This document shows, in pieces, positions 18,242 to 27,125 of a DNA stretch of 39,087 nt. The stretch is from Oryzihumus sp036391795. GTDB lineage: Bacteria > Actinomycetota > Actinomycetes > Actinomycetales > Dermatophilaceae. The DNA is taken from positions 1-39,087 of the forward strand of contig NZ_DASVZH010000157.1 in assembly GCF_036391795.1 (NCBI RefSeq), in the 5' to 3' direction. Position numbers and translations under genes: made by a program. Each line of letters starts with the position of its first letter. The stretch's first letter is position 1. The notes beneath the pieces were generated by a model, which saw only the letters and a program-made list of their open reading frames with translations, ran no database searches and was not told where the DNA came from.

Positions 18242-19252
18242 ATGGTGGACGGGCTCGACCTCGCTGCGCTGGCGCGCTTCATGGCGCCGGTCGTGGGCCC
18301 GGCGGACGGCTCGATGACGCTCCAGGCCGACCTCATCGCCGGCGGCAAGTCCAACCTCACCTACCGGGTCACCGACGGAGCCCGGGCGTGGGTGGTGCGT
18401 AGGCCGCCCCTGGGTCACGTGCTGGCCACCGCCCACGACATGACCCGCGAGTACCGCGTGATGTCGGCCCTGCGCGACACCGCCGTCCCGGTGCCGCACA
18501 TGGTCGCGCTGTGCGAGGACCCCGACGTCGTCGGCGCGCCCTTCTACGTCATGGAGCTCGTCGAGGGCGAGGTGCTGCGCACCGACGCCGACCTGGCCGG
18601 GCGCTCCCGCGAGGACCGGGCCGAGCTCGCCCACCACCTCATCGACACCCTCGCCGACCTGCACGCCCTGGACCCGGACTCGTTGGGGTTGAAGGACTTC
18701 GGCCACCCCGAGGGCTTCCTCGAGCGGCAGGTGCGGCGCTGGGGCCAGCAGCTGCAGCGGTCCCGGTCGCGCGACATACCGGGGATCGAGGAGCTGGCCG
18801 CCGACCTGGCCGCCCGGGTCCCCGCCAGCCAGCGGGCCACGATCGTGCACGGCGACTACCGCCTCGACAACGCCATCGTCGGCCCGGACCAGCGCATCCG
18901 CGCCGTGCTCGACTGGGAGATGGCCACGCTCGGCGACCCCCTGTGCGACCTCGGGCTGCTGCCGGTCTACGCCCTGCCGACCCGCGGTGTCGCCGGCGTC
19001 GTCTCCGACGGGATGGGCCCGCACAACGGCTTCCCGCCCATGGAGGAGCTCCTCGAGCGGTATGCCGTGCGCACCGGCCTCGATGTGACTCCCCTGCCGT
19101 GGTACACCGCGCTGGGCTACTTCAAGCTCGCCGTGATCTGCGAGGGCATCCACTACCGCTACGCGCACGGCCAGACCGTCGGGCCCGGCTTCGAGCGGAT
19201 CGGCGAGGTCGTCGCCCCGCTCGTCGAGGCCGGACGCCAGGCCCTCGGCTGA
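18242..19252 (+). CDS. Phosphotransferase family (APH/ACAD10-like) protein
   Basis: A 336-residue kinase-fold protein of the aminoglycoside-phosphotransferase superfamily, in the branch that accompanies acyl-CoA dehydrogenases (ACAD10/11-like). The N-lobe shows GGKSNLTYRV and WVVRRPP; the catalytic loop is HGDYRLDN (203-210, base D205) and the metal-binding motif DWEMAT follows at 224-229. Members are thought to phosphorylate hydroxyacyl-CoA intermediates before dehydrogenation. The TetR operator lies 12 bp upstream, so expression likely responds to an acyl-CoA. The SDR gene downstream is separated by about 50 bp and is probably cotranscribed. Confidence 0.88.
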   Translation: MVDGLDLAALARFMAPVVGPADGSMTLQADLIAGGKSNLTYRVTDGARAWVVRRPPLGHVLATAHDMTREYRVMSALRDTAVPVPHMVALCEDPDVVGAPFYVMELVEGEVLRTDADLAGRSREDRAELAHHLIDTLADLHALDPDSLGLKDFGHPEGFLERQVRRWGQQLQRSRSRDIPGIEELAADLAARVPASQRATIVHGDYRLDNAIVGPDQRIRAVLDWEMATLGDPLCDLGLLPVYALPTRGVAGVVSDGMGPHNGFPPMEELLERYAVRTGLDVTPLPWYTALGYFKLAVICEGIHYRYAHGQTVGPGFERIGEVVAPLVEAGRQALG

Positions 19253-19303
19253 GAAGTCTTTGCTGCCACCACGATTCACCACCCACCGCCCCAGGAGGCA
19301 TCC

Positions 19304-20065
19304 GTGAGCACCACCCCGCAGCGCACCGCCATCGTGACGGGCGCGGCCCGCGGCATCGGCGCCGCCACCGCGATCCGGCTGGCCGCCGACGGTCACGCCG
19401 TGGCCGTCCTCGACCTCGACGAGGCCGCCTGCGCCCAGACCGTCTCGGCCATCACCGAGGCCGGGGGCCGGGCCATCGCGGTGGGCGTGGACGTCAGCCA
19501 GCCCGAGCAGGTCGAGGCGGCGGTCGCTCGCGTGGCCGAGGAGCTCGGTGCGCCGACGATCCTGGTCAACAACGCCGGCATCATCCGCGACAACCTCATC
19601 TTCAAGATGACGGTGGAGGAGTGGGATGCCGTGATCGCCGTGCACCTGCGCGGCGCCTTCCTCATGACCAAGGCGGTCCAGGCGCACATGACGGCCGAGA
19701 AGTTCGGCCGCATCGTCAACCTGTCCTCCACCTCGGCCCAGGGCAACCGCGGCCAGGTCAACTACTCCGCGGCCAAGGCCGGCCTGCAGGGCTTCACCAA
19801 GACCCTGGCCATCGAGCTGGGCCGCTTCGGCGTCACCGCCAACGCGGTCGCGCCGGGCTTCATCGTCACCGAGATGACGAAGGCGACGGCCGAGCGGATG
19901 AAGGTCTCCTTCGAGGACTTCGTCGCCGGCGCCGCGACGCAGATCCCGGTGGCGCGGGTCGGTCAGCCGGAGGACATCGCGGCGACGATCTCGTTCCTCA
20001 CCTCCGAGGGGGCCGGCTTCGTCTCCGGCCAGGTCATCTACGTCGCCGGCGGCCCGCAGGACTGA
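19304..20065 (+). CDS. SDR family oxidoreductase, FabG-like
   Basis: A 253-residue classical short-chain dehydrogenase/reductase. It has the cofactor motif TGAARGIG (12-19), NNAG (89-92) and the triad Ser141, Tyr154, Lys158 in the FabG-like NRGQVNYSAAKAG context, ending in the standard VIYVAGG strand. It probably oxidises a 3-hydroxyacyl-CoA or reduces the 3-oxo form with NAD(P). GTG start with AGGAGG at 19293-19298, an ideal ribosome site. It is the second gene of the TetR-controlled rightward operon and ends at a two-part hairpin shared with the convergent quinone reductase. Confidence 0.9.
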   Translation: MSTTPQRTAIVTGAARGIGAATAIRLAADGHAVAVLDLDEAACAQTVSAITEAGGRAIAVGVDVSQPEQVEAAVARVAEELGAPTILVNNAGIIRDNLIFKMTVEEWDAVIAVHLRGAFLMTKAVQAHMTAEKFGRIVNLSSTSAQGNRGQVNYSAAKAGLQGFTKTLAIELGRFGVTANAVAPGFIVTEMTKATAERMKVSFEDFVAGAATQIPVARVGQPEDIAATISFLTSEGAGFVSGQVIYVAGGPQD

Positions 20066-20078
20066 GGCGCTGTCGCCA

Positions 20079-20145
20079 CCGGACACCGCTCAGCCCGCGT
20101 TTCGCGTCCCTCCGGGGCCCGAAACGCGGGCTGACGCATGTCCGG
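20079..20145. terminator. Two-part hairpin terminator between convergent operons
   Basis: Inner perfect 14-bp stem (20091-20104 with 20120-20133) and outer 7-bp stem (CCGGACA at 20079-20085 with TGTCCGG at 20139-20145), separated by a 5x5 internal loop. It lies 14 bp beyond the SDR stop and 18 bp before the quinone reductase stop, so it can serve both directions. Confidence 0.82.
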
Positions 20146-20163
20146 ACCAACCTTGGCGCAGGG

Positions 20164-21153
20164 TCAGGCGGGGGCCAGGACGACGACACGGCCGGTCGTG
20201 CGGCCCTGCGCCAGCCGGGTCAGTCCCTCGACAGCCTGCTCGAACGGCAGCCGCTGGGAGACCAGCGGCGCGATGCGGCCCTCGTCGGCCCACGCGGTGA
20301 GCTGCCGGTGCGCCTCCTCCACCACGGCGCGCTCACGCTGCAGGTAGAGGTTCCAGTGCAGGCCGAGGATCGAGTAGTTCTTGATGAGCGCGTGGTTGAG
20401 CGCCGGCGCCGGGATGGTGCCGCCCGCGAAACCGACCACGACGACGCGCCCCTCGAAGGCGATGACCCTGGTCGACGCCTCGTAGGCAGCCCCGCCCACC
20501 GGGTCGAACACCACGTCGACGCCGCCGCGACCAGCCGCGTCCCTCAACGCCGACACGAGGTCCACGGCGGTCCGGTCGAGGACGACGTCGGCGCCCAGAC
20601 CGGTGGCCACAGCGACCTTCTCCGCGCCGCCGACCACGGCGATCACGCGGGCGCCGAGCGCCTTGCCGACCTGCACCGCTGCCGACCCGACGCCGCCGGA
20701 GGCCGCGTGGACCAGCAGGGTCTCCCCCGGGCGCAGGCCCGCGCGACGCACCAGCCCTACGTATGCCGTCTGGTAGCCGATCGTCAGCGCGGCCGCCTCC
20801 GCGTCGTCGAGGGCCTTCGGGGCAGGGAACACCGCTGCTGCGGGCATGAGCGCGCGCTCGGCCAGCCCACCCGCCGGCGGCGCCGACGTGCCGACGACCC
20901 GGTCACCGACCGCGACCCCGGACACGCCCTCGCCGACCTCGACGACCCGGCCGCAGACCTCCACACCCGGCACGAACGGCAGGGGCGGGCGCACCTGGTA
21001 CTCCCCGCGCGCCATCAGCACGTCAGGGAAGTTCAGCGCGGCGGCCGCCACGTCGACCACGACGTGACCGGGCTGCACCACGGGCCCGTTCACGTCGGCG
21101 AGCTCCATCACCTCGGCCGGCTCACCGAGCCGGCCGACCTGCCACGCGCGCAT
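20164..21153 (-). CDS. NADPH:quinone oxidoreductase family (zinc-less MDR) protein
   Basis: A 329-residue medium-chain reductase of the quinone oxidoreductase type. The GroES-like N-domain (PGVEVCGRVVEVGEGVSGVAVGDRVVG) is followed by the Rossmann motif HAASGGVGSAAVQVGKALG, and the structural zinc cysteines are missing. It typically reduces quinones or enoyl groups with NADPH; in this cluster an enoyl-thioester is a plausible substrate. The ATG at 21153 overlaps the TGA of the SDR upstream (TGATG), so translation is coupled. The longer open frame to 21645 is a shadow of that SDR. Confidence 0.9.
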   Translation of the reverse strand: MRAWQVGRLGEPAEVMELADVNGPVVQPGHVVVDVAAAALNFPDVLMARGEYQVRPPLPFVPGVEVCGRVVEVGEGVSGVAVGDRVVGTSAPPAGGLAERALMPAAAVFPAPKALDDAEAAALTIGYQTAYVGLVRRAGLRPGETLLVHAASGGVGSAAVQVGKALGARVIAVVGGAEKVAVATGLGADVVLDRTAVDLVSALRDAAGRGGVDVVFDPVGGAAYEASTRVIAFEGRVVVVGFAGGTIPAPALNHALIKNYSILGLHWNLYLQRERAVVEEAHRQLTAWADEGRIAPLVSQRLPFEQAVEGLTRLAQGRTTGRVVVLAPA

Positions 21154-21944
21154 CAGGACCGCTCCCCCATCCTCGAGGCCGGCAGCGCCGACGCCAGCCG
21201 GCGCATGCCCTCCAGCCAGCGGTCCGGGTCTGCGGCGCGACCGGCATACATCGGCCCCACCTCGGGGTGGGGCAGGACGAGGAACCGGCCCGACTCGATC
21301 GCGTCCAGGAGCGCGTCGGCGACGACCCCGGGCTCGACCGCGGAGGCCTCCATGAGCGCCTTGCCGGCATCGCCGGAGTCCTCCAGCATGCGCGTGCGCA
21401 CTCCCTGCGGGCAGACCGCGTGCACGCCGATCCCCTTGTCCCCGTAGGTCATCGACAGCCACTCCGCAAACGCGTATGCCGCGTGCTTGGTCACTGCATA
21501 GGGCGCGGCACCCGGGATGGACAGCAGGCCTGCGGCGGACACGGTCGAGACGAACGTGCCCTGCCCGCGGGCCACCCACGACGGCACCAGCGCCTTGGCG
21601 GCACGCACGTGCGCCATGACGTTGACCTGCCAGGAGGTCTCCCACGCCTTCTCGTCCACGTCCTCGAGGCCGCCACGGGCGACGCCGGCGTTGGCGCAGA
21701 ACACGTCGACCGGCCCGGCCTGCGCACGCGCCGTGCCGATGAGCAGGTCGACCCCGGCCTCGGTGGAGGCGTCGCCGGGGACGGCGAGGCCGCCGACCGC
21801 CCGCGCGACCTCGTGGGCGGCCTCGGCGTCGAGGTCGTTGACCACCACGGTGGCGCCGAGCCCGGCGAACCGCCGGGCGTAGGCCTCGCCGATGCCTCGG
21901 CCGCCGCCCGTGACGACGACGACCTGGCCGTCGAAGCGGGTCAC
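21153..21944 (-). CDS. SDR family oxidoreductase
   Basis: A 263-residue short-chain dehydrogenase: GGGRGIGE cofactor loop (13-20), ANAG (84-87), catalytic Ser136, Tyr149 and Lys153. It has a longer C-terminal tail (LVLPHPEVGPMYAGRAADPDRWLEGM) typical of SDRs found with acyl-CoA dehydrogenases and lacks the usual VDGG ending. GTG start overlapping the TGA of the previous SDR (GTGA), and its own stop overlaps the next ATG, so it is the middle gene of a tightly coupled operon. Substrate unknown; oxidation of a hydroxyacyl intermediate is inferred from context. Confidence 0.88.
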   Translation of the reverse strand: MTRFDGQVVVVTGGGRGIGEAYARRFAGLGATVVVNDLDAEAAHEVARAVGGLAVPGDASTEAGVDLLIGTARAQAGPVDVFCANAGVARGGLEDVDEKAWETSWQVNVMAHVRAAKALVPSWVARGQGTFVSTVSAAGLLSIPGAAPYAVTKHAAYAFAEWLSMTYGDKGIGVHAVCPQGVRTRMLEDSGDAGKALMEASAVEPGVVADALLDAIESGRFLVLPHPEVGPMYAGRAADPDRWLEGMRRLASALPASRMGERS

Positions 21945-22711
21945 AGGGCGCCGCCCAGCGTGACGCCGCCGTCGATCACCAGCGTCTGGCCGGTGATCCA
22001 GGAGGCGTCCCGCGACAGCAGGAACGACACCGCGCCGGCGACGTCCTCCGGCACCCCGAGCCGCTTGAGCGGGTAGGCCGCCGCCACCTTCTCCTCACGT
22101 CCGGCGTAGAGCGCCTCCGCGAACTGGGTCTTGACCACGGCCGGGGCGACGGCGTTGACGCGCACCTCCGGCCCGAGCTGGTGCCCGAGCTCGGTGGTGA
22201 GGTGGATCAGGGCGGCCTTGGACACGGCATACCAGCCGAGCATCCCGGTGGCGCCGAGCCCGGCGATCGAGGCGACGTTGACCACCGCGCCGGTCGGGCG
22301 CCCGCGGTCGTCGAGCTGGCCGAGGCCGCTGCGCACCGCCTTGCGGGTCCACTCGAACGCGCTGAGCACGTTGACCTCGAGGATCTTGCGGGCGGTGTCG
22401 ACCCCGGTGTCGATCATCGGCCCGTAGGACGGGTTGATGCCGGTGTTGTTGACGAGCAGGTCGAGCCGGCCGAACACCTCGCGGGCGGTGGCGATGACCT
22501 GGTCCTGGTGGTCGGCGTCGTCGGCGTGGCCGGCGACGCCGAGCGCGTGCTCGACCCCGCCGAGGCGCTCGACCGCCTCGTCGAGCGCCTCGGGCTTGCG
22601 GCCGGTGACCACCACCCGGGCCCCCTCGGCGACGAGGCGCTCGGCGATGCCGAACCCGATGCCGCGGCTGGCTCCGGTGACGATGGCGACGGTGTGGTCG
22701 TGCAGGCCCAC
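21941..22711 (-). CDS. SDR family oxidoreductase, FabG-like
   Basis: A 256-residue classical SDR: TGASRGIG (12-19), NNTG (88-91, where NNAG is usual), Ser148, Tyr161, Lys165 and the C-terminal strand TLVIDGGVTLGG. It likely interconverts 3-oxo- and 3-hydroxyacyl thioesters. GTG start with a GGAGGAG site just upstream on the minus strand. It follows the acyl-CoA dehydrogenase by 54 bp and is coupled by GTGA to the next SDR, so all four leftward genes probably share the promoter at about 23920. Confidence 0.9.
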   Translation of the reverse strand: MGLHDHTVAIVTGASRGIGFGIAERLVAEGARVVVTGRKPEALDEAVERLGGVEHALGVAGHADDADHQDQVIATAREVFGRLDLLVNNTGINPSYGPMIDTGVDTARKILEVNVLSAFEWTRKAVRSGLGQLDDRGRPTGAVVNVASIAGLGATGMLGWYAVSKAALIHLTTELGHQLGPEVRVNAVAPAVVKTQFAEALYAGREEKVAAAYPLKRLGVPEDVAGAVSFLLSRDASWITGQTLVIDGGVTLGGAL

Positions 22712-22765
22712 AGGGGCTCCTCCTCGGGTGGGGGGTGGCTCAGAGGACGACTCGGAGGCGCTGGG

Positions 22766-23911
22766 TCACAGGCCGAGGTCGCGGCCGATGAGCTCCTTCA
22801 TGATCTCGTTGGAGCCGGCCCAGATCTTGGTCACGCGGGCGTCCCGCCAGGCGCGGGCGACGCGGTACTCGTTCATGAAGCCGTAACCGCCGTACAGCTG
22901 CACGCACTCGTCGAGGACGTCGTTCTGCACCTGCGCCGACCACCACTTGGCCTTGGCCGCGTCGACGGCGGTGAGCTCGCCCTTCGCGTGCGCCGCGACG
23001 CAGTCGTCGACGTAGGCCTGGGTGACCTCGAGCTTGGTCTGCATCTCGGCGATCTTGAACTTGTTGTGCTGGAAGGTGCCGACGGGCTGGCCGAAGGCCT
23101 TGCGCTCCTTCACGTACTCGATCGTCTCGGCGAGGATCTGGAACGCGTGGGCGGTGTTGGACACGGCGGCGCCGACCCGCTCCTGCGGCAGGCGCTCCAT
23201 CATCGCGATGAAGCCGCGGCCCTCCTCGCCGATGCGGTTGGCGTCGGGCACCCGCACGTTGTCGAAGAACAGCTCGGCGGTGTCGGACTCCTCCTGGCCG
23301 ACCTTGTCGAGCTTGCGGCCCCGGGTGAAGCCCTCCATGCCGGTCTCGAGCATGAACAGCGTGATGCCCTTGGCGCCCTTGGACGGGTCGGTGCGGGCCG
23401 CCACGATGATCAGGTCGCCCTGGTAGCCGTTGGTGATGAACGTCTTGGAGCCGTTGACGACCCAGTCGTCACCGTCGCGTACCGCCGTGGTCTTCAGCGC
23501 CGCGAGGTCGGAGCCACCGGAGGGCTCGGTCATGGCGATGCCGCAGATCAGCTCGCCTGCGGCCATGCGCGGCAGCCAGCGCTGCTTCTGCTCCTCGGTG
23601 CCGAGGTCGACGATGTAGGGCGGGCAGACATCGGCGTGGATCCCGAAGCAGGAGGAGACCGCGGCGTTGAACTTCGAGAACTCCTCCGCCGCGACGGCGT
23701 TGAACAGGAAGTCGTCGGCGCCGGCGCCGCCGTACTCCTCGGGGATGTCCAGGCCCAGCAGGCCCTGCTTGCCGGCCTCGAGCCAGACGGCACGGTCGAT
23801 CGACTTGGCGGCGATGAAGTCCTCTGCGCGGGGCTTCAGGCTCCGCTCGACGAACTCGCGGACGGACGCACGGAAGGCCTCGTGGTCGGGGCCGTACACG
23901 TTGCGGGGCAT
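22766..23911 (-). CDS. Acyl-CoA dehydrogenase, long-chain/isovaleryl-like
   Basis: A 381-residue FAD flavoenzyme. It has ITNG and AMTEPSGGSDLA in the middle domain and ends QLYGGYGFMNEYRVARAWRD then IWAGSNEIMKELIGR. The short/medium-chain catalytic Glu position near the C-terminus is alanine (WAGSNEI). A glutamate is instead present in LPQER (E244) in the helix-G position used by long-chain and isovaleryl-type enzymes, so this is likely an LCAD/IVD-like subtype acting on long or branched acyl-CoA. ATG at 23911 with GGAGGT just upstream. The TetR operator lies 17 bp before the start, indicating direct repression. Confidence 0.92.
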   Translation of the reverse strand: MPRNVYGPDHEAFRASVREFVERSLKPRAEDFIAAKSIDRAVWLEAGKQGLLGLDIPEEYGGAGADDFLFNAVAAEEFSKFNAAVSSCFGIHADVCPPYIVDLGTEEQKQRWLPRMAAGELICGIAMTEPSGGSDLAALKTTAVRDGDDWVVNGSKTFITNGYQGDLIIVAARTDPSKGAKGITLFMLETGMEGFTRGRKLDKVGQEESDTAELFFDNVRVPDANRIGEEGRGFIAMMERLPQERVGAAVSNTAHAFQILAETIEYVKERKAFGQPVGTFQHNKFKIAEMQTKLEVTQAYVDDCVAAHAKGELTAVDAAKAKWWSAQVQNDVLDECVQLYGGYGFMNEYRVARAWRDARVTKIWAGSNEIMKELIGRDLGL

Positions 23912-23927
23912 GGGCTACCTCCGAGTA

Positions 23928-23945
23928 ACTAAGCGCTTGCTTAGT
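23928..23945. promoter_or_regulatory. TetR-type operator in the acyl-CoA dehydrogenase/tetR divergent promoter
   Basis: ACTAAGC-GCTT-GCTTAGT has perfect 7-bp arms. It lies between the divergent acyl-CoA dehydrogenase (start 23911) and TetR gene (start 23962), so it can control both, including autoregulation. Its reverse complement differs from the site at 18212 by one base. Confidence 0.82.
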
Positions 23946-23961
23946 CTTCGGCAGGTGGGCC

Positions 23962-24594
23962 ATGCTGTCAACCATGACGAACGCCACGTCGACCGCCGGC
24001 GACACGGCGGGCGGGACGGCTCGCCGGGCCCCGGAGACCGTGCAGCGGCTCATCGAGGCCGCAGCCGACGCCTTCGCGGACAAGGGGTTCCACGCCACGA
24101 CCACCCGGGACATCGCGGCCCGGGCCGGCCTGAGCCCGGCCGGGGTCTACGTGCACTTCGCCAGCAAGGAGGACCTGCTCTTCCAGCTGAGCCACCGGGG
24201 CCACACGGCCGCACTGGAGCTGGTGCAGGCCGCCCGTGAGCGGGCCACGGCTCCCCCCCAGCAGGTGGCCGCGATCGTCTCGGACTTCGCGCGCTGGCAC
24301 GCCGAGCACTTCCGCACCGCCCGGATCGTGCAGTACGAGTTCCCCCACCTGTCGCCTGAGCACCGCGACCGCGTGCTCGCCCAGCGCAAGCAGATCGACG
24401 CCGTGCTGCGCCAGGTGCTGACCGCCGGCGTCCGCTCCGGCGACTTCGAGGTGCCCGACGTGGCAGGGACCACCCTGGCCCTGCTGTCGATGTGCATCGA
24501 CGTGGCCCGCTGGTACGAGCCCGGCATCCGGCGCACCCCCGACGCCATCGGCACGGCATACGGGCAGCTCGCCCAGCGGCTCGTCCGCGCCTGA
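23962..24594 (+). CDS. TetR/AcrR family regulator of the acyl-CoA cluster
   Basis: A 210-residue TetR-family repressor. The N-terminal HTH reads VQRLIEAAADAFADKGFHATTTRDIAARAGLSPAGVYVHFASKEDLLF (about residues 27-74), followed by an all-helical ligand domain. The location between matching operators and next to acyl-CoA genes indicates a local repressor released by an acyl-CoA, as in FadR/KstR-like systems (inference). ATG at 23962 is used; ATG at 23974 is an alternative four codons later. It ends at a hairpin shared with convergent ettA. Confidence 0.9.
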   Translation: MLSTMTNATSTAGDTAGGTARRAPETVQRLIEAAADAFADKGFHATTTRDIAARAGLSPAGVYVHFASKEDLLFQLSHRGHTAALELVQAARERATAPPQQVAAIVSDFARWHAEHFRTARIVQYEFPHLSPEHRDRVLAQRKQIDAVLRQVLTAGVRSGDFEVPDVAGTTLALLSMCIDVARWYEPGIRRTPDAIGTAYGQLAQRLVRA

Positions 24595-24600
24595 GACAGC

Positions 24601-24638
24601 ACGGAGCCCGCGCCCCCTCGAGGGGACGCGGGCTCCGT
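24601..24638. terminator. Bidirectional hairpin terminator between tetR and ettA
   Basis: A 12-bp stem (24601-24612 with 24627-24638) continues after one mismatch into four C-G pairs around a TCGA loop. It is placed 7 bp after the tetR stop and about 25 bp from the ettA stop. Confidence 0.82.
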
Positions 24639-24648
24639 CGTGTCCGCG

Positions 24649-24662
24649 GTATGCCGGGTGGC

Positions 24663-24666
<4 letters not shown>
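24649..24666. repeat. Stop-codon-linked 18-mer containing GTATGCCG (ettA end)
   Basis: The minus strand reads CTGAGCCACCCGGCATAC, where TGA is the ettA stop codon, identical over 18 bases to the pepN stop region at 6261-6278. In both cases a terminator hairpin follows within about 15 bp. Confidence 0.8.
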
Positions 24667-26345
<1,679 letters not shown>

Positions 26346-26416
26346 GGGCGTCAGGCTATCTGCCTGACGCCCCGCCGGGTTAATCAGATCCCGTCGACCG
26401 GGCAGGTCAGCCCCGC

Positions 26417-26952
26417 TCAGGCGCCGGAGGCACCTGCCAGCTCGTAGTCGTCGGTGTCGGCGGCCTCCTCCGGACGGTCGAACCCGCCGCCGGCCGTCCC
26501 GTCGTGCTCGCCCCCGAGGTCGACCCGGTCGAGCTCGTCGTGGGCCTCCTGGACGGCCGGGTCGGCCAGCCGGTCCTGCGGGTCGAGCTGCGGCTTGGCG
26601 ACCCGGGTGAACTGCGACTGCCCGCGGGACAGGTCGTGACCGACGTTGTAGGCGTCGATCTCCACCGACGTGCCGCTGCGGTCGCCGTTGACCCACTGGT
26701 TGATCCGCATCCGCCCGTAGACGATGACCGGGTCACCCTTGTGCAGCGAGCTGGCGAGGTTGACCCCCAGCGCCCGGAAGGCCGTGACATTGACGTAGTT
26801 GTGCCTCCGTCGATGTACTCCCCCGTCTTGCCGTCCACCCGGCGCACCGTCGAGGCGACCCGGAAGGTCACGAACGGCACCGAGGCCCGGGTGGTGCGGA
26901 CCACCGGGTCCCCCACGACGTTGCCGCTGACGGTCACATAGCTCTCGTTCAT
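26417..26952 (-). pseudogene. Single-stranded DNA-binding protein paralogue, frameshifted
   Basis: The frame from ATG 26952 encodes the OB-fold N-terminus MNESYVTVSGNVVGDPVV through GEYIDGG (about 51 residues), then continues as Ser/Thr/Arg-rich nonsense. The next frame resumes exactly there with NYVNVTAFRALGVNLASSL, HKGDPVIVYGRMRINQW and SVEIDAYNVGHDL, ending in an acidic tail (ADTDDYELAGASGA) without the DDIPF tip. One base is missing near 26799-26803, where a GGC-ACC-AAC-TAC run would restore the frame. It is either a genuine lesion in a dispensable second SSB (compare Rv2478c beside Rv2477c) or a sequencing error. The gene precedes ettA on the same strand. Confidence 0.85.
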
Positions 26953-26975
26953 CTGTGCATCCCCTCATCTGGTGG

Positions 26976-26995
26976 CCCGCCGACCGCTCGGCGGG
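26976..26995. terminator. Small hairpin downstream of the dynamin pair
   Basis: CCCGCCGA-CCGC-TCGGCGGG, a perfect 8-bp stem with four-base loop, about 130 bp beyond the end of the dynB-like gene and just upstream of the ssb start on the same strand. It is a possible terminator or attenuator; the position is distant, so confidence is limited. Confidence 0.4.
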
Positions 26996-27125
26996 TTCCT
27001 CCAGACTCGGGTCTGCACGACGTGCCGGGCCAGGGCCCGTGCGGCCTGTGGATGGTGGGACGAACCACCGCCCCCCATGTGGACGACGGCGTTCCGTTCA
27101 GGCGGTTGCGGTCCTTCCGTCGCGG

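Noticed and set aside
18511..21447. 978-codon plus-strand frame across APH, SDR and quinone reductase
   Set aside because: Arg/Pro-rich shadow crossing stops and a terminator of three supported genes.
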